Origin: Gemmatimonadota bacterium
Lineage (GTDB): Bacteria > Gemmatimonadota > Gemmatimonadetes > Longimicrobiales > Gaopeijiaceae
DNA: 64,000 nucleotides
Reading direction: 5' to 3'
Assembly (NCBI GenBank): GCA_029262115.1
Contig: JAJCZZ010000082.1
Coordinates: 124,001-188,000, forward strand
Numbering within the stretch: the first letter of the stretch is position 1; each line of letters starts with the position of its first letter. The notes under the pieces were generated by a model. That model worked only from the letters and a program-made list of their open reading frames with translations, searched no databases and had not been told where the DNA came from. Below are positions 1 through 7,125 of this stretch, piece after piece. Made by a program: the position numbers and the translations under genes.

Positions 1-1
1 G

Positions 2-295
2 GCCAAGGGCGCCCTGGCCGACGGTGTCTTCGCTGTCCGCTACCGGGACGGGTGGACCACCGCGCGCTCGTTTGCGGAGGAGCATGCGCGCCACGGGGAC
101 CTGTCGTGGTCGGAGACGTACCAGAGACGGGTTCGGGGCGTCGACGCGGGCGACGCCCTGCGGGCGGCGCGGACGTATCTGCACCCGGAGCGCATGACGA
201 TCATCCTGGTCGGTCCGCTCGAGGAGATCCGTGCGGCTCCCGCCCTGGAGGGGGAGGGACCGCTGGAGCAGTATGGGAGGGTGATGGTGCGGTAG
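2..295 (+). CDS. M16-family zinc peptidase, C-terminal end (partial)
   Basis: Open at the left window edge; 97 residues remain before a TAG stop. The segment D-A-L-R-A-A-R-T-Y-L-H-P-E-R-M-T-I-I-L-V-G is typical of the C-terminal half of pitrilysin/insulinase-like (M16) peptidases and their inactive partner subunits. The zinc-binding HxxEH half lies outside the window, so it cannot be told whether the protein is catalytic. In this lineage such proteins are usually exported and act on periplasmic peptides (family knowledge). The next gene is in the same direction 85 bases on. The GTG-initiated frame that overlaps this one looks like a shadow. Confidence 0.7.
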   Translation, partial: AKGALADGVFAVRYRDGWTTARSFAEEHARHGDLSWSETYQRRVRGVDAGDALRAARTYLHPERMTIILVGPLEEIRAAPALEGEGPLEQYGRVMVR

Positions 296-380
296 GGGGG
301 GCTCGACCCCGACGGCCCGGTTCGTGCAACTCTTGAGAGGGTGGACGGATTTCCTCGCCTTCTCCTCAGACACCGTGCCT

Positions 381-2702
381 GTGAAGAACCGACGCCCTAG
401 CCGCCTTCCCACGTTCGCCACCCTCGCCCTGGTCGGCCTTCTGACCGCCTGTGGTGGCGCGCCCGACGCTTCGGAGTCGGTTCGACTGATGCCCGACGAG
501 GCTCGTCGCCTGCTGGAAACCGACCGCCCGTGGCGGGCCGCCCGGCTCATGCGAGAGTACCTCGACGAAGTTGATCGGCCCTCCGAAGCGGACCGACTCC
601 TCGCGGCGCGGGCGGAAGCGAGATACGGCGATTGGGAGCGCGTGTCCGAGCTTCTCGACGACGACGACGCCCTTCAGCGGTCGGACACGGCTGCCCATCT
701 GGTGGCGCGCGCTCGTGATGAGTTGGGCGACGACGCCGGCGCGATCGAGGCCTACGAGCACTTCCTCGAACGGGCCTCCGCGGCGGCGAACGAGGCCAGC
801 CAACTGGACGTGGGCGCCGCTCGGCTGCGGCTAGCCCTGGCACGCCTGCGTGTCGGCAATGCCGACCTGGCCGATCAGGAACTGGCTCAGTTGAAGAGGG
901 ACCTTTCAGGTGCCGACGATTGGCTCACGATCCTTCGGGCGGACGCGCTGGCACGAGCCGGCGACACGGCGGCGGTCCGCCTGTCTGTCGAGGAACAGGA
1001 GGATGGCATTCTGGGACTGCGGGCATGGAGGGCCCGCGTGGCGGCCGCACGGAATGCGGGTGACGCTCCCGGTGCGCGGGCCCTGGCGAACGAGGCACGC
1101 GACTGGGCTCGGACGGATGGCACGACGGCGGAGTTCTTCGTTGCGGCCGCTCGTGCGGCCCTCGACATGGGCGACACGCTCGACGCGCGTGCGGCGCTAC
1201 GTGCCGCGATCGATCGAGACCCCGCCGGTGCCCACGGCCGCGCCGCCGCCGCCTTGCTCGCGGAGGGTGAGATGGCGCCCGACGATCACCTCGCCATGGC
1301 CCGCGTCCTGGTCGAGCAAGGGCTCCAGGAGGATGCCCTACCCCACTTCGAGGCGTGGCTGGACGCCCGCCGAGGCGACGCCCGCGAGAGGCGGGGCGTC
1401 CGGATGGAGTATGCGAACGCGCTTCACTATGCCCAGCGCTTCGACGAGGTTGGTCCGGCCTTGGACCCGTTGGGGTCGAGTACGGAGGTGCAGTTCCTGA
1501 AGGCGCGGTCTCTCGCCACGGCGGACCGCGTCGATGAGGCCGTCGGGATCTACAAAGCCATCGCCGGCGAGCATTCGGGCTCACCGACGGCGCTGCGCGC
1601 GCTCTACCTGACCGGCGACACATACCACGACGCGGACGAGCGAGACGACGCCCGACAGTATTACGAAGAGGTCGTGCGTCGGTATCCTCGGAGCAATTTC
1701 GCCACATTGGCCTCGCTGCGGCTTGCCGGTATGTCGTTCCTGGAAGGCGACTTCGGGGCGGCACGGACGATCTGGGACAATTATCGTCGACGCTCGCCGC
1801 GCGGAGAGTACGCCGTCCAGGCCACGTACTGGTCGGGTCGCGCCCGGGAGGAACGAGGCGACTCGGTCGCGGCCGCGCGGGTCTTCCGGGACGTGCGCGA
1901 AATGGACCGGGAATCGTATTACGCGCTACGCGCGAGCGAACGGCTGGGAGAACCGTTCTGGCCCATCCCCATGGAAGAGAGTCCGCCGCCGGATGCGGCC
2001 GTTCGGGATCGGGTGGCTACCTGGATGGGGCCCGTGGCCATTCTGGTGCGAGCCGGCTTCCCGGACGAGGCCGCGGGACTGGTCCAGCAGATCGTCGATC
2101 GCGCGGGGCGTGACCGTGAGGTCCGCTACTCGCTCGGAGAGGCGTTGACAGCCCGCGGATATACACGTCGTGCGATCATCCTGGCCATCGGCCTTCGAGA
2201 CGACGGTCCGACCAACGAACGTCTGCTCCGGATCCGCTATCCCTTCCCCTACCGAACGCTCGTCACCGAGGAGGCGAAGGAGCGCGGCTTCGATCCCTTC
2301 GTTGCCGCGGCCCTCATCCGTCAGGAGTCGCTGTTCGAGGCTCGGATCACGTCGCACGTCGGTGCTCGAGGCTTGATGCAGTTGATGCCGGGCACCGGTC
2401 GTGAGGTTGCCGCTCTCGAAGGAATCGAGAACTGGGACGCGGAGACGCTGTACGAACCCGAGATGAACGTGCACCTGGGTACCCGCCTGCTTGCCGACCA
2501 TCTCGAGAGCTGGGACGGATCCCTCCCCTCCGTCTTCGGCGCGTACAATGCGGGCCCCCACCGCGTCGAGCGCTGGGTGCGGTACCCGGAGTTCGGACAG
2601 GACGAACTGTTCACGGAGCGCATCCCGTTTGCCGAGACCCGCGACTACGTGAAGATCCTGACGCGGAACCGCGCGCTGTATCAGGGACTCTGGGGGGAGT
2701 GA
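381..2702 (+). CDS. slt: Lipoprotein soluble lytic murein transglycosylase with TPR-like repeats
   Basis: Cleaves the beta-1,4 bond between MurNAc and GlcNAc in peptidoglycan, forming 1,6-anhydro ends, in the periplasm. I start it at a GTG because that gives a lipoprotein signal: basic VKNRRPSR, a hydrophobic stretch and lipobox LTAC (Cys near residue 24). A long alpha-helical TPR-like superhelix (about residues 30-610) precedes a C-terminal SLT domain (about 630-760). The SLT domain has the catalytic Glu in IRQES (E649), then GLMQLMPGT and the AYNAGPHRV signature. The order matches Slt70-like enzymes, with 773 residues. It probably sits at the outer membrane and trims or recycles the wall. 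A possible terminator hairpin begins at the stop codon. Confidence 0.9.
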   Translation: MKNRRPSRLPTFATLALVGLLTACGGAPDASESVRLMPDEARRLLETDRPWRAARLMREYLDEVDRPSEADRLLAARAEARYGDWERVSELLDDDDALQRSDTAAHLVARARDELGDDAGAIEAYEHFLERASAAANEASQLDVGAARLRLALARLRVGNADLADQELAQLKRDLSGADDWLTILRADALARAGDTAAVRLSVEEQEDGILGLRAWRARVAAARNAGDAPGARALANEARDWARTDGTTAEFFVAAARAALDMGDTLDARAALRAAIDRDPAGAHGRAAAALLAEGEMAPDDHLAMARVLVEQGLQEDALPHFEAWLDARRGDARERRGVRMEYANALHYAQRFDEVGPALDPLGSSTEVQFLKARSLATADRVDEAVGIYKAIAGEHSGSPTALRALYLTGDTYHDADERDDARQYYEEVVRRYPRSNFATLASLRLAGMSFLEGDFGAARTIWDNYRRRSPRGEYAVQATYWSGRAREERGDSVAAARVFRDVREMDRESYYALRASERLGEPFWPIPMEESPPPDAAVRDRVATWMGPVAILVRAGFPDEAAGLVQQIVDRAGRDREVRYSLGEALTARGYTRRAIILAIGLRDDGPTNERLLRIRYPFPYRTLVTEEAKERGFDPFVAAALIRQESLFEARITSHVGARGLMQLMPGTGREVAALEGIENWDAETLYEPEMNVHLGTRLLADHLESWDGSLPSVFGAYNAGPHRVERWVRYPEFGQDELFTERIPFAETRDYVKILTRNRALYQGLWGE

Positions 2703-2747
2703 GGAGTGGGGGGTGGCCTTGCGTAACACCCCTCCTCGATTATTTTT
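2701..2747 (+). terminator. Possible Rho-independent terminator after slt
   Basis: GAGGAG (2701-2706) and GGGTG (2711-2715) can pair with CACCC (2727-2731) and CTCCTC (2732-2737), leaving a 4-base one-sided bulge and an 11-base loop. A T-rich run (TTATTTTT) follows. The T-run overlaps the palindromic operator of the next operon. The bulge makes this moderate evidence only. Confidence 0.4.
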
Positions 2748-2763
2748 AGCCTAGCCTAAAAAT
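2742..2763 (+). promoter_or_regulatory. DtxR/MntR-like operator before the feo operon
   Basis: A 22-bp palindrome in which 10 of 11 base pairs are symmetric: left arm ATTTTTAGC, right arm GCCTAAAAAT around a CTAG-like centre. TTTAGxCTAGxCTAAA resembles the known DtxR-family iron box (TTAGGTTAGCCTAACCTAA type). It ends 18 bases before the ATG of a gene that itself encodes a DtxR-type regulator, so iron-dependent autorepression of the regulator-FeoA-FeoB operon is a strong inference. It is much more AT-rich than its surroundings, as expected for a promoter. Confidence 0.75.
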
Positions 2764-2781
2764 CATCGAATCGGGACATTC

Positions 2782-3825
2782 ATGTTGGATCCAGCCCTGG
2801 CCCTCGGCGCGTTCGCCCTACTCTCAGTTCTTTCTGTCTTCGCGTTCTGGCCGCGCACGGGCCTCGTTCCTCGCATCGTACGGCTCGCGCGCATCGACGA
2901 GCGCGTTCGTGTCGAGGACGCGCTCAAGCATGTGTACACGTGCGAGCGGAGGGGTCGCCCGTGCACGCTCGAGAGCCTCGCCGGTCGCCTCGAAATCTCC
3001 ACGGGGCGTGCCGCGGATCTGCTGTCACGCCTGACCGCCATGGGTCTCGTCCGTACGGACGGGCGGGACCCGGCGCTCACGGACGACGGCCGTCAATCGG
3101 CACTGCGGATCGTGCGGACACACCGGCTGTGGGAGCGGTACCTCGCGGATCGGACCGGCGTGCCCGCCGGCGAATGGCACGCGGAGGCGGAGCGGATGGA
3201 GCATACGCTTTCGCCCGAGGAGACGGAGGTCCTGGCGGCCCGCCTCGGCCATCCTCGCTTCGACCCCCACGGCGATCCGATTCCCACGTCGGGCGGGGAC
3301 CTCCCTCCCTTCCGCGACACCAGCCTCATGGACGTGGAGGCCGGCCGAGTAGTGGAGGTCACCCACCTGGAGGACGAGCCTGAGGAGCTCTACAAGCGTC
3401 TCGTGTCGCAGGGCCTCGCACCCGGCAGTCGGCTGGAAATCGTTGATCGGTCCGAGAGCGCGGTCCGCGTTCGGAACGGTGATGGTGAGTGGTCCTTCGA
3501 CCCTGTCGCCGCGCGCAACGTCACGGTTCGTGCGCTCGCGGTTGGCGAACAGGTGGAGGGCGAGGCCCGTACGCTCGACTCCGTGCCTCGGGGCCGGACC
3601 GTGCGCGTGGTCGGTCTCACCCCGGCGTGTCAGGGCACGCAGCGCCGCCGCCTGCTCGATCTCGGACTCGTGCGGGGCACCGAGATCACGCCGATGCTCG
3701 TCAGCGCCGCCGGAGATCCGGTTGCCTACGACATCCGCGGGGCCCTCATTGCCCTGCGTAGCGGCCAGGCCCGTTGGGTCGTCGTGGAGGAAGTCGTCTC
3801 CGACGCCGCTGAGGGGGCCGCCTGA
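2782..3825 (+). CDS. Membrane-anchored DtxR-family metalloregulator fused to two FeoA domains
   Basis: 347 residues. An N-terminal membrane segment (about 5-23, ending in FAFWPRTG) is followed by a DtxR-type winged helix (about 40-100; TLESLAGRLEIS, then LLSRLTAMGLV) and a dimerisation/metal domain (about 105-175; RTHRLWERYLADRTG, with H and E ligands such as EAERMEHTLS). Two SH3-like FeoA domains follow (about 187-255 and 262-340; the second has RRLLDLGLVRGTEI). DtxR proteins repress iron or manganese uptake when loaded with Fe(II) or Mn(II); FeoA domains assist FeoB. One polypeptide therefore appears to combine sensing, DNA binding and FeoA functions. Its TGA overlaps the ATG of feoB (TGATG), and a DtxR-like palindrome lies just upstream. 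A membrane-bound repressor must bind DNA at the membrane. Confidence 0.85.
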   Translation: MLDPALALGAFALLSVLSVFAFWPRTGLVPRIVRLARIDERVRVEDALKHVYTCERRGRPCTLESLAGRLEISTGRAADLLSRLTAMGLVRTDGRDPALTDDGRQSALRIVRTHRLWERYLADRTGVPAGEWHAEAERMEHTLSPEETEVLAARLGHPRFDPHGDPIPTSGGDLPPFRDTSLMDVEAGRVVEVTHLEDEPEELYKRLVSQGLAPGSRLEIVDRSESAVRVRNGDGEWSFDPVAARNVTVRALAVGEQVEGEARTLDSVPRGRTVRVVGLTPACQGTQRRRLLDLGLVRGTEITPMLVSAAGDPVAYDIRGALIALRSGQARWVVVEEVVSDAAEGAA

Positions 3826-6032
3826 TGGCGACTCTCGCACCTCCGGCACCCGGCTGCGGCGCGCACCGTGAGCGCAGCCTCGTCCGGCTCGGTCTGAACC
3901 CGGGCAAGTGGGACTACCTGGTGGCTTTGGCGGGGAATCCCAACGTCGGCAAGAGCACCGTCTTCAATGCGCTGACGGGCCTACGACAGCATACGGGTAA
4001 CTGGCCGGGCAAGACGGTCGTGCGCGCCGAGGGCGCTTTCGCCCACGAGGGCAAGCGGGTCAAGGTCGTCGACCTGCCCGGTACGTACTCGCTCCAGGCC
4101 GGGAGTGAGGACGAGGAGGTGGCCCGCGACTTCATTCTGTTCGGTCGTCCCGACGTGACGCTTGTCGTGGTCGACGCCACACGCCTGGAGCGGAACCTCA
4201 ACCTGGTCCTCCAGATCCTGGAGATCACCGACCGGGTCGTGGTCTTTCTGAACCTCGTGGACGAGGCCCGCCGTCACGGCATCAAGGTCGATAGCGCCCG
4301 CCTGGAAAAGGTCCTCGGCGTTCCGGTGGTCGAAGGCGTCGCCCGTGAGAGCATCGGCGTCGAGGAGGCACTCGATGCGGTCCACGCCGTGGCAACCGGG
4401 GCGAGGGCCACGACAGCCTATCGCCTGGAACGGCAGGTGCCCGAGGTCGAAGAGGCGCTGGTCGAGCTGTCCAAGACCGTATCCGACGTGTTTCCAGCGG
4501 TGCCGAACTCCCGCTGGGTGGCGCTGCGCCTGCTCAACGCGGACGAAGCCGTGGCGGAGGCGGTATCGTCGGGGGAACTCGGGGCTCTCGAAGGGGATGA
4601 CGATTTCGAGCCACCCCCGTTGATGGACCGGGAACGGGTCATGGAGGAGGCGCGTGCACTGCGATGGGAGCTTCCCCCCGACTTCCACGATGCGGTCATG
4701 GAGCGGACGTTCGCCGTGGCTCAGGAAATCGCGGACAAGGTGCAGGTACGCGGCCTGAAGAAGGTGGGCTTCGATCTCGACCGCACGCTCGATCGCCTCC
4801 TGACGAGCCGATGGCTCGGCTTTCCGCTCATGCTGGCCATCCTCGCGGCCGTCTTCTGGATCACGATCGAGGGCGCCAATGTGCCGTCTTCGATGCTGGC
4901 GACCCTGCTGATCGACACCTTCCACCCGATCCTCAAGGGCTGGGCCGCCGCGCTCTCGTTCCCGTGGTGGCTGGACGGATTCCTGATCGACGGAATCTAT
5001 CTGGCTACGGCCTGGGTCATCAGCGTGATGCTGCCACCCATGGCCATCTTCTTCCCGCTCTTCACCCTCCTGGAAGACTTCGGCTACCTGCCGCGCGTGG
5101 CGTTCAACCTCGATTCGATGTTCCAGAAGGCGGGCGCGCACGGGAAGCAGGCGCTGACGATGTGCATGGGCTTCGGCTGCAACGCGGCCGGCGTCGTGGC
5201 CACTCGGGTCATCGACAGTCCGCGGGAGCGGCTGATTGCCATCATCACCAACAACTTCTCGTTGTGTAACGGACGTTGGCCGACGCAGATCCTCATCGCG
5301 ACCATCTTCATCGGCGCGCTCGCGCCCGCACCCGTGGCGGGGCTTGTCTCGGCCGCGGCCGTAGTCTTCATCGCGCTGCTGGGGATCTTCTTCATGTTCC
5401 TGGTTTCGTGGGGGCTGTCGCGCACGGTCCTCCGCGGCGAGGCCACGAGCTTCAGTCTCGAGCTGCCGCCCTACCGCCCGCCCCGCTTCTGGCAGACGCT
5501 CTACACCTCGATCATCGATCGCACGCTGATCGTTCTGTGGCGGGCCGTCGTGTTCGCGGTCCCGGCCGGGGCCGCCATCTGGCTCCTGTCGAACATCACG
5601 GTGGGTGAGGCCAGTCTCGCCGTTCACATCGTCGACTTCCTCGATCCGGCCGGCCTGTTCATTGGTCTGAACGGCGTGATTCTGCTGGCGTACGTCGTGG
5701 CCATTCCCGCCAACGAGATCGTCATTCCCACCGTGCTCATGCTCACGGTCATGACCGCGGGGATCGCAGGCGGCGAGGGCGCCGGGGTGATGTTCGAGCT
5801 CGACAGCATCGATGCGACGGGAGAGCTCCTCCGTGCGGGTGGCTGGACGCTGCTCACGGCGGTGAACCTCATGCTGTTCAGCCTGCTCCATAACCCGTGC
5901 TCCACCACGATCTACACGATCTGGAAGGAGACGCGGTCGGCTAAATGGACATCCGTTGCGACCTTCCTGCCGGTGGCGATGGGCGTGGTGGTGTGTTTCC
6001 TCGTTGCACAGGTGTGGCGCCTGATGATGTGA
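3825..6032 (+). CDS. feoB: Ferrous iron transporter FeoB
   Basis: Imports Fe(II) across the cytoplasmic membrane. The N-terminal G domain has the P-loop GNPNVGKST (residues 37-45), switch residues, DLPGTYSL and an NLVDE G4-like motif. A helical GDI-like spacer follows. The membrane part carries Gate repeats with the conserved cysteine motifs MCMGFGCNA and SLCNGRWP, and IPANEIVIP. Length (735) fits the family. The start overlaps the stop of the DtxR-FeoA gene by one base, so the two are translationally coupled and FeoA functions are supplied in the fused upstream protein. No FeoC is seen. Expression is presumably governed by the palindrome before the operon. Confidence 0.95.
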   Translation: MATLAPPAPGCGAHRERSLVRLGLNPGKWDYLVALAGNPNVGKSTVFNALTGLRQHTGNWPGKTVVRAEGAFAHEGKRVKVVDLPGTYSLQAGSEDEEVARDFILFGRPDVTLVVVDATRLERNLNLVLQILEITDRVVVFLNLVDEARRHGIKVDSARLEKVLGVPVVEGVARESIGVEEALDAVHAVATGARATTAYRLERQVPEVEEALVELSKTVSDVFPAVPNSRWVALRLLNADEAVAEAVSSGELGALEGDDDFEPPPLMDRERVMEEARALRWELPPDFHDAVMERTFAVAQEIADKVQVRGLKKVGFDLDRTLDRLLTSRWLGFPLMLAILAAVFWITIEGANVPSSMLATLLIDTFHPILKGWAAALSFPWWLDGFLIDGIYLATAWVISVMLPPMAIFFPLFTLLEDFGYLPRVAFNLDSMFQKAGAHGKQALTMCMGFGCNAAGVVATRVIDSPRERLIAIITNNFSLCNGRWPTQILIATIFIGALAPAPVAGLVSAAAVVFIALLGIFFMFLVSWGLSRTVLRGEATSFSLELPPYRPPRFWQTLYTSIIDRTLIVLWRAVVFAVPAGAAIWLLSNITVGEASLAVHIVDFLDPAGLFIGLNGVILLAYVVAIPANEIVIPTVLMLTVMTAGIAGGEGAGVMFELDSIDATGELLRAGGWTLLTAVNLMLFSLLHNPCSTTIYTIWKETRSAKWTSVATFLPVAMGVVVCFLVAQVWRLMM

Positions 6033-6098
6033 AACATCGGCCGTTGGCGAGGGTTGCACCGGCCGCCGACGTTTGGCGCCCTGACCACTTCGCCTACG

Positions 6099-6265
6099 TA
6101 GTGTAGTGACTCGAAAGTGTCTCGGCCATTCGAGGGGACCACGCTTCGCGCGGTGCCCGCATCCGGCCCTAGGTCGTTGCTCCATCCTCGAAGTAGCGCT
6201 GCTATTACTCGTCGTCGCGCCTCGGTCCCTCTCGGTGGCTTGCGAACTTTCGAGTCACCACACTA
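6099..6265. repeat. 167-bp segment bounded by 20-bp inverted repeats
   Basis: The left arm begins TAGTGTAGTG at 6099 and runs through ACTCGAAAGT to 6118. The right arm, ACTTTCGAGT then CACCACACTA (6246-6265), is its reverse complement with one mismatch in 20. The 127 bases between the arms hold no convincing gene. No target-site duplication is visible. It fills most of the 249-bp gap between feoB and mscS. It may be a very small inverted-repeat element or a long-range hairpin in the mscS leader; the right arm ends 16 bases before the mscS start. Confidence 0.6.
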
Positions 6266-6281
6266 GAACGGAGCCCATCCG

Positions 6282-7106
6282 ATGTCCCTCGACTTCGAGA
6301 CCCTGACCGCCGTCGTGATCGAGCAGACCGTCGCCTGGCTTCCCAAAATCGGCGGGGCGGTTGCCGTCTTCCTCATCGGCTGGATCCTGGCCGGTGCACT
6401 GACCAGAGTCAGCAAGAAGGCCCTGAGGGGGTCACGGGTCGACGACAGCCTGATCCCGTTTCTCGGGAGCGTGATCCACATGGGTCTCGGGGCGATGGTC
6501 GTCATTGCCGCGATCAGCACTCTTGGAATCCCCGCGGCCTCGTTCGTCGCCGTCATCGGCGCGGCGGGGCTGGCCGTCGCGTTGGCCTTCCAGGGGACGT
6601 TCAGCAACTTCGCGGCCGGCGTGATGTTGCTGACCTTCCGTCCGTTCAAGCTCGGTGACTTCGTGGAGGTGGCCGGTCAGGCCGGGACGGTCAAAGAGAT
6701 CGGGATCTTCGCGACGGTCATGGCCACCCCCGACAACGTGCAGGTCAACGTGCCCAATTCGGGCATCTTCGGTGAGACCATCAAGAACTTCTCCGCCAAT
6801 GCGAACCGGCGCATTGATCTGGTCGTCGGAGTCGCGTACGACGACGATCTCGGTACCGCGGTAAGGACGTGCCAGGACGTTGTCGCCGCCGACCCCCGGG
6901 TGCTGTCCGATCCCCCTACCGTCGTGGCAGTCAGCGAGATGGCCGATTCATCGATGAATCTGGTCGTCCGCCCCTGGGTCGCGACACCGGACTACTGGCC
7001 CACTCGCTGGGACCTGACGCGGGCCTTGAAGGAGCAGCTCGAAGCGGCCGGATGCACGATCCCCTACCCGCAGCGGGACGTGCACCTGTTTCAGGAGCAG
7101 GGATGA
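6282..7106 (+). CDS. Small-conductance mechanosensitive channel MscS family
   Basis: 274 residues, the size of canonical MscS. Three membrane segments (about 20-40, 65-85 and 88-115) include the Gly/Ala-rich pore helix AAGLAVALAFQGTFSNFAAG. The beta domain follows with FRPFKLGDFVEV and VPNSGIFGETIKNF, then a mixed alpha/beta C-terminal domain. The family opens under membrane tension to release solutes during hypo-osmotic shock. It stands alone after feoB behind an inverted-repeat segment and converges with the first ADOP gene, whose stop is 19 bases beyond. Confidence 0.92.
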   Translation: MSLDFETLTAVVIEQTVAWLPKIGGAVAVFLIGWILAGALTRVSKKALRGSRVDDSLIPFLGSVIHMGLGAMVVIAAISTLGIPAASFVAVIGAAGLAVALAFQGTFSNFAAGVMLLTFRPFKLGDFVEVAGQAGTVKEIGIFATVMATPDNVQVNVPNSGIFGETIKNFSANANRRIDLVVGVAYDDDLGTAVRTCQDVVAADPRVLSDPPTVVAVSEMADSSMNLVVRPWVATPDYWPTRWDLTRALKEQLEAAGCTIPYPQRDVHLFQEQG

Positions 7107-7125
7107 CCGGACGAGCTCGGGGGTT

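Noticed and set aside
3981-6185. 734-residue open frame antisense to feoB
   Set aside because: Highly charged, His/Arg-rich composition with no motif; typical shadow of a GC-rich gene in the codon-position-locked antisense frame.
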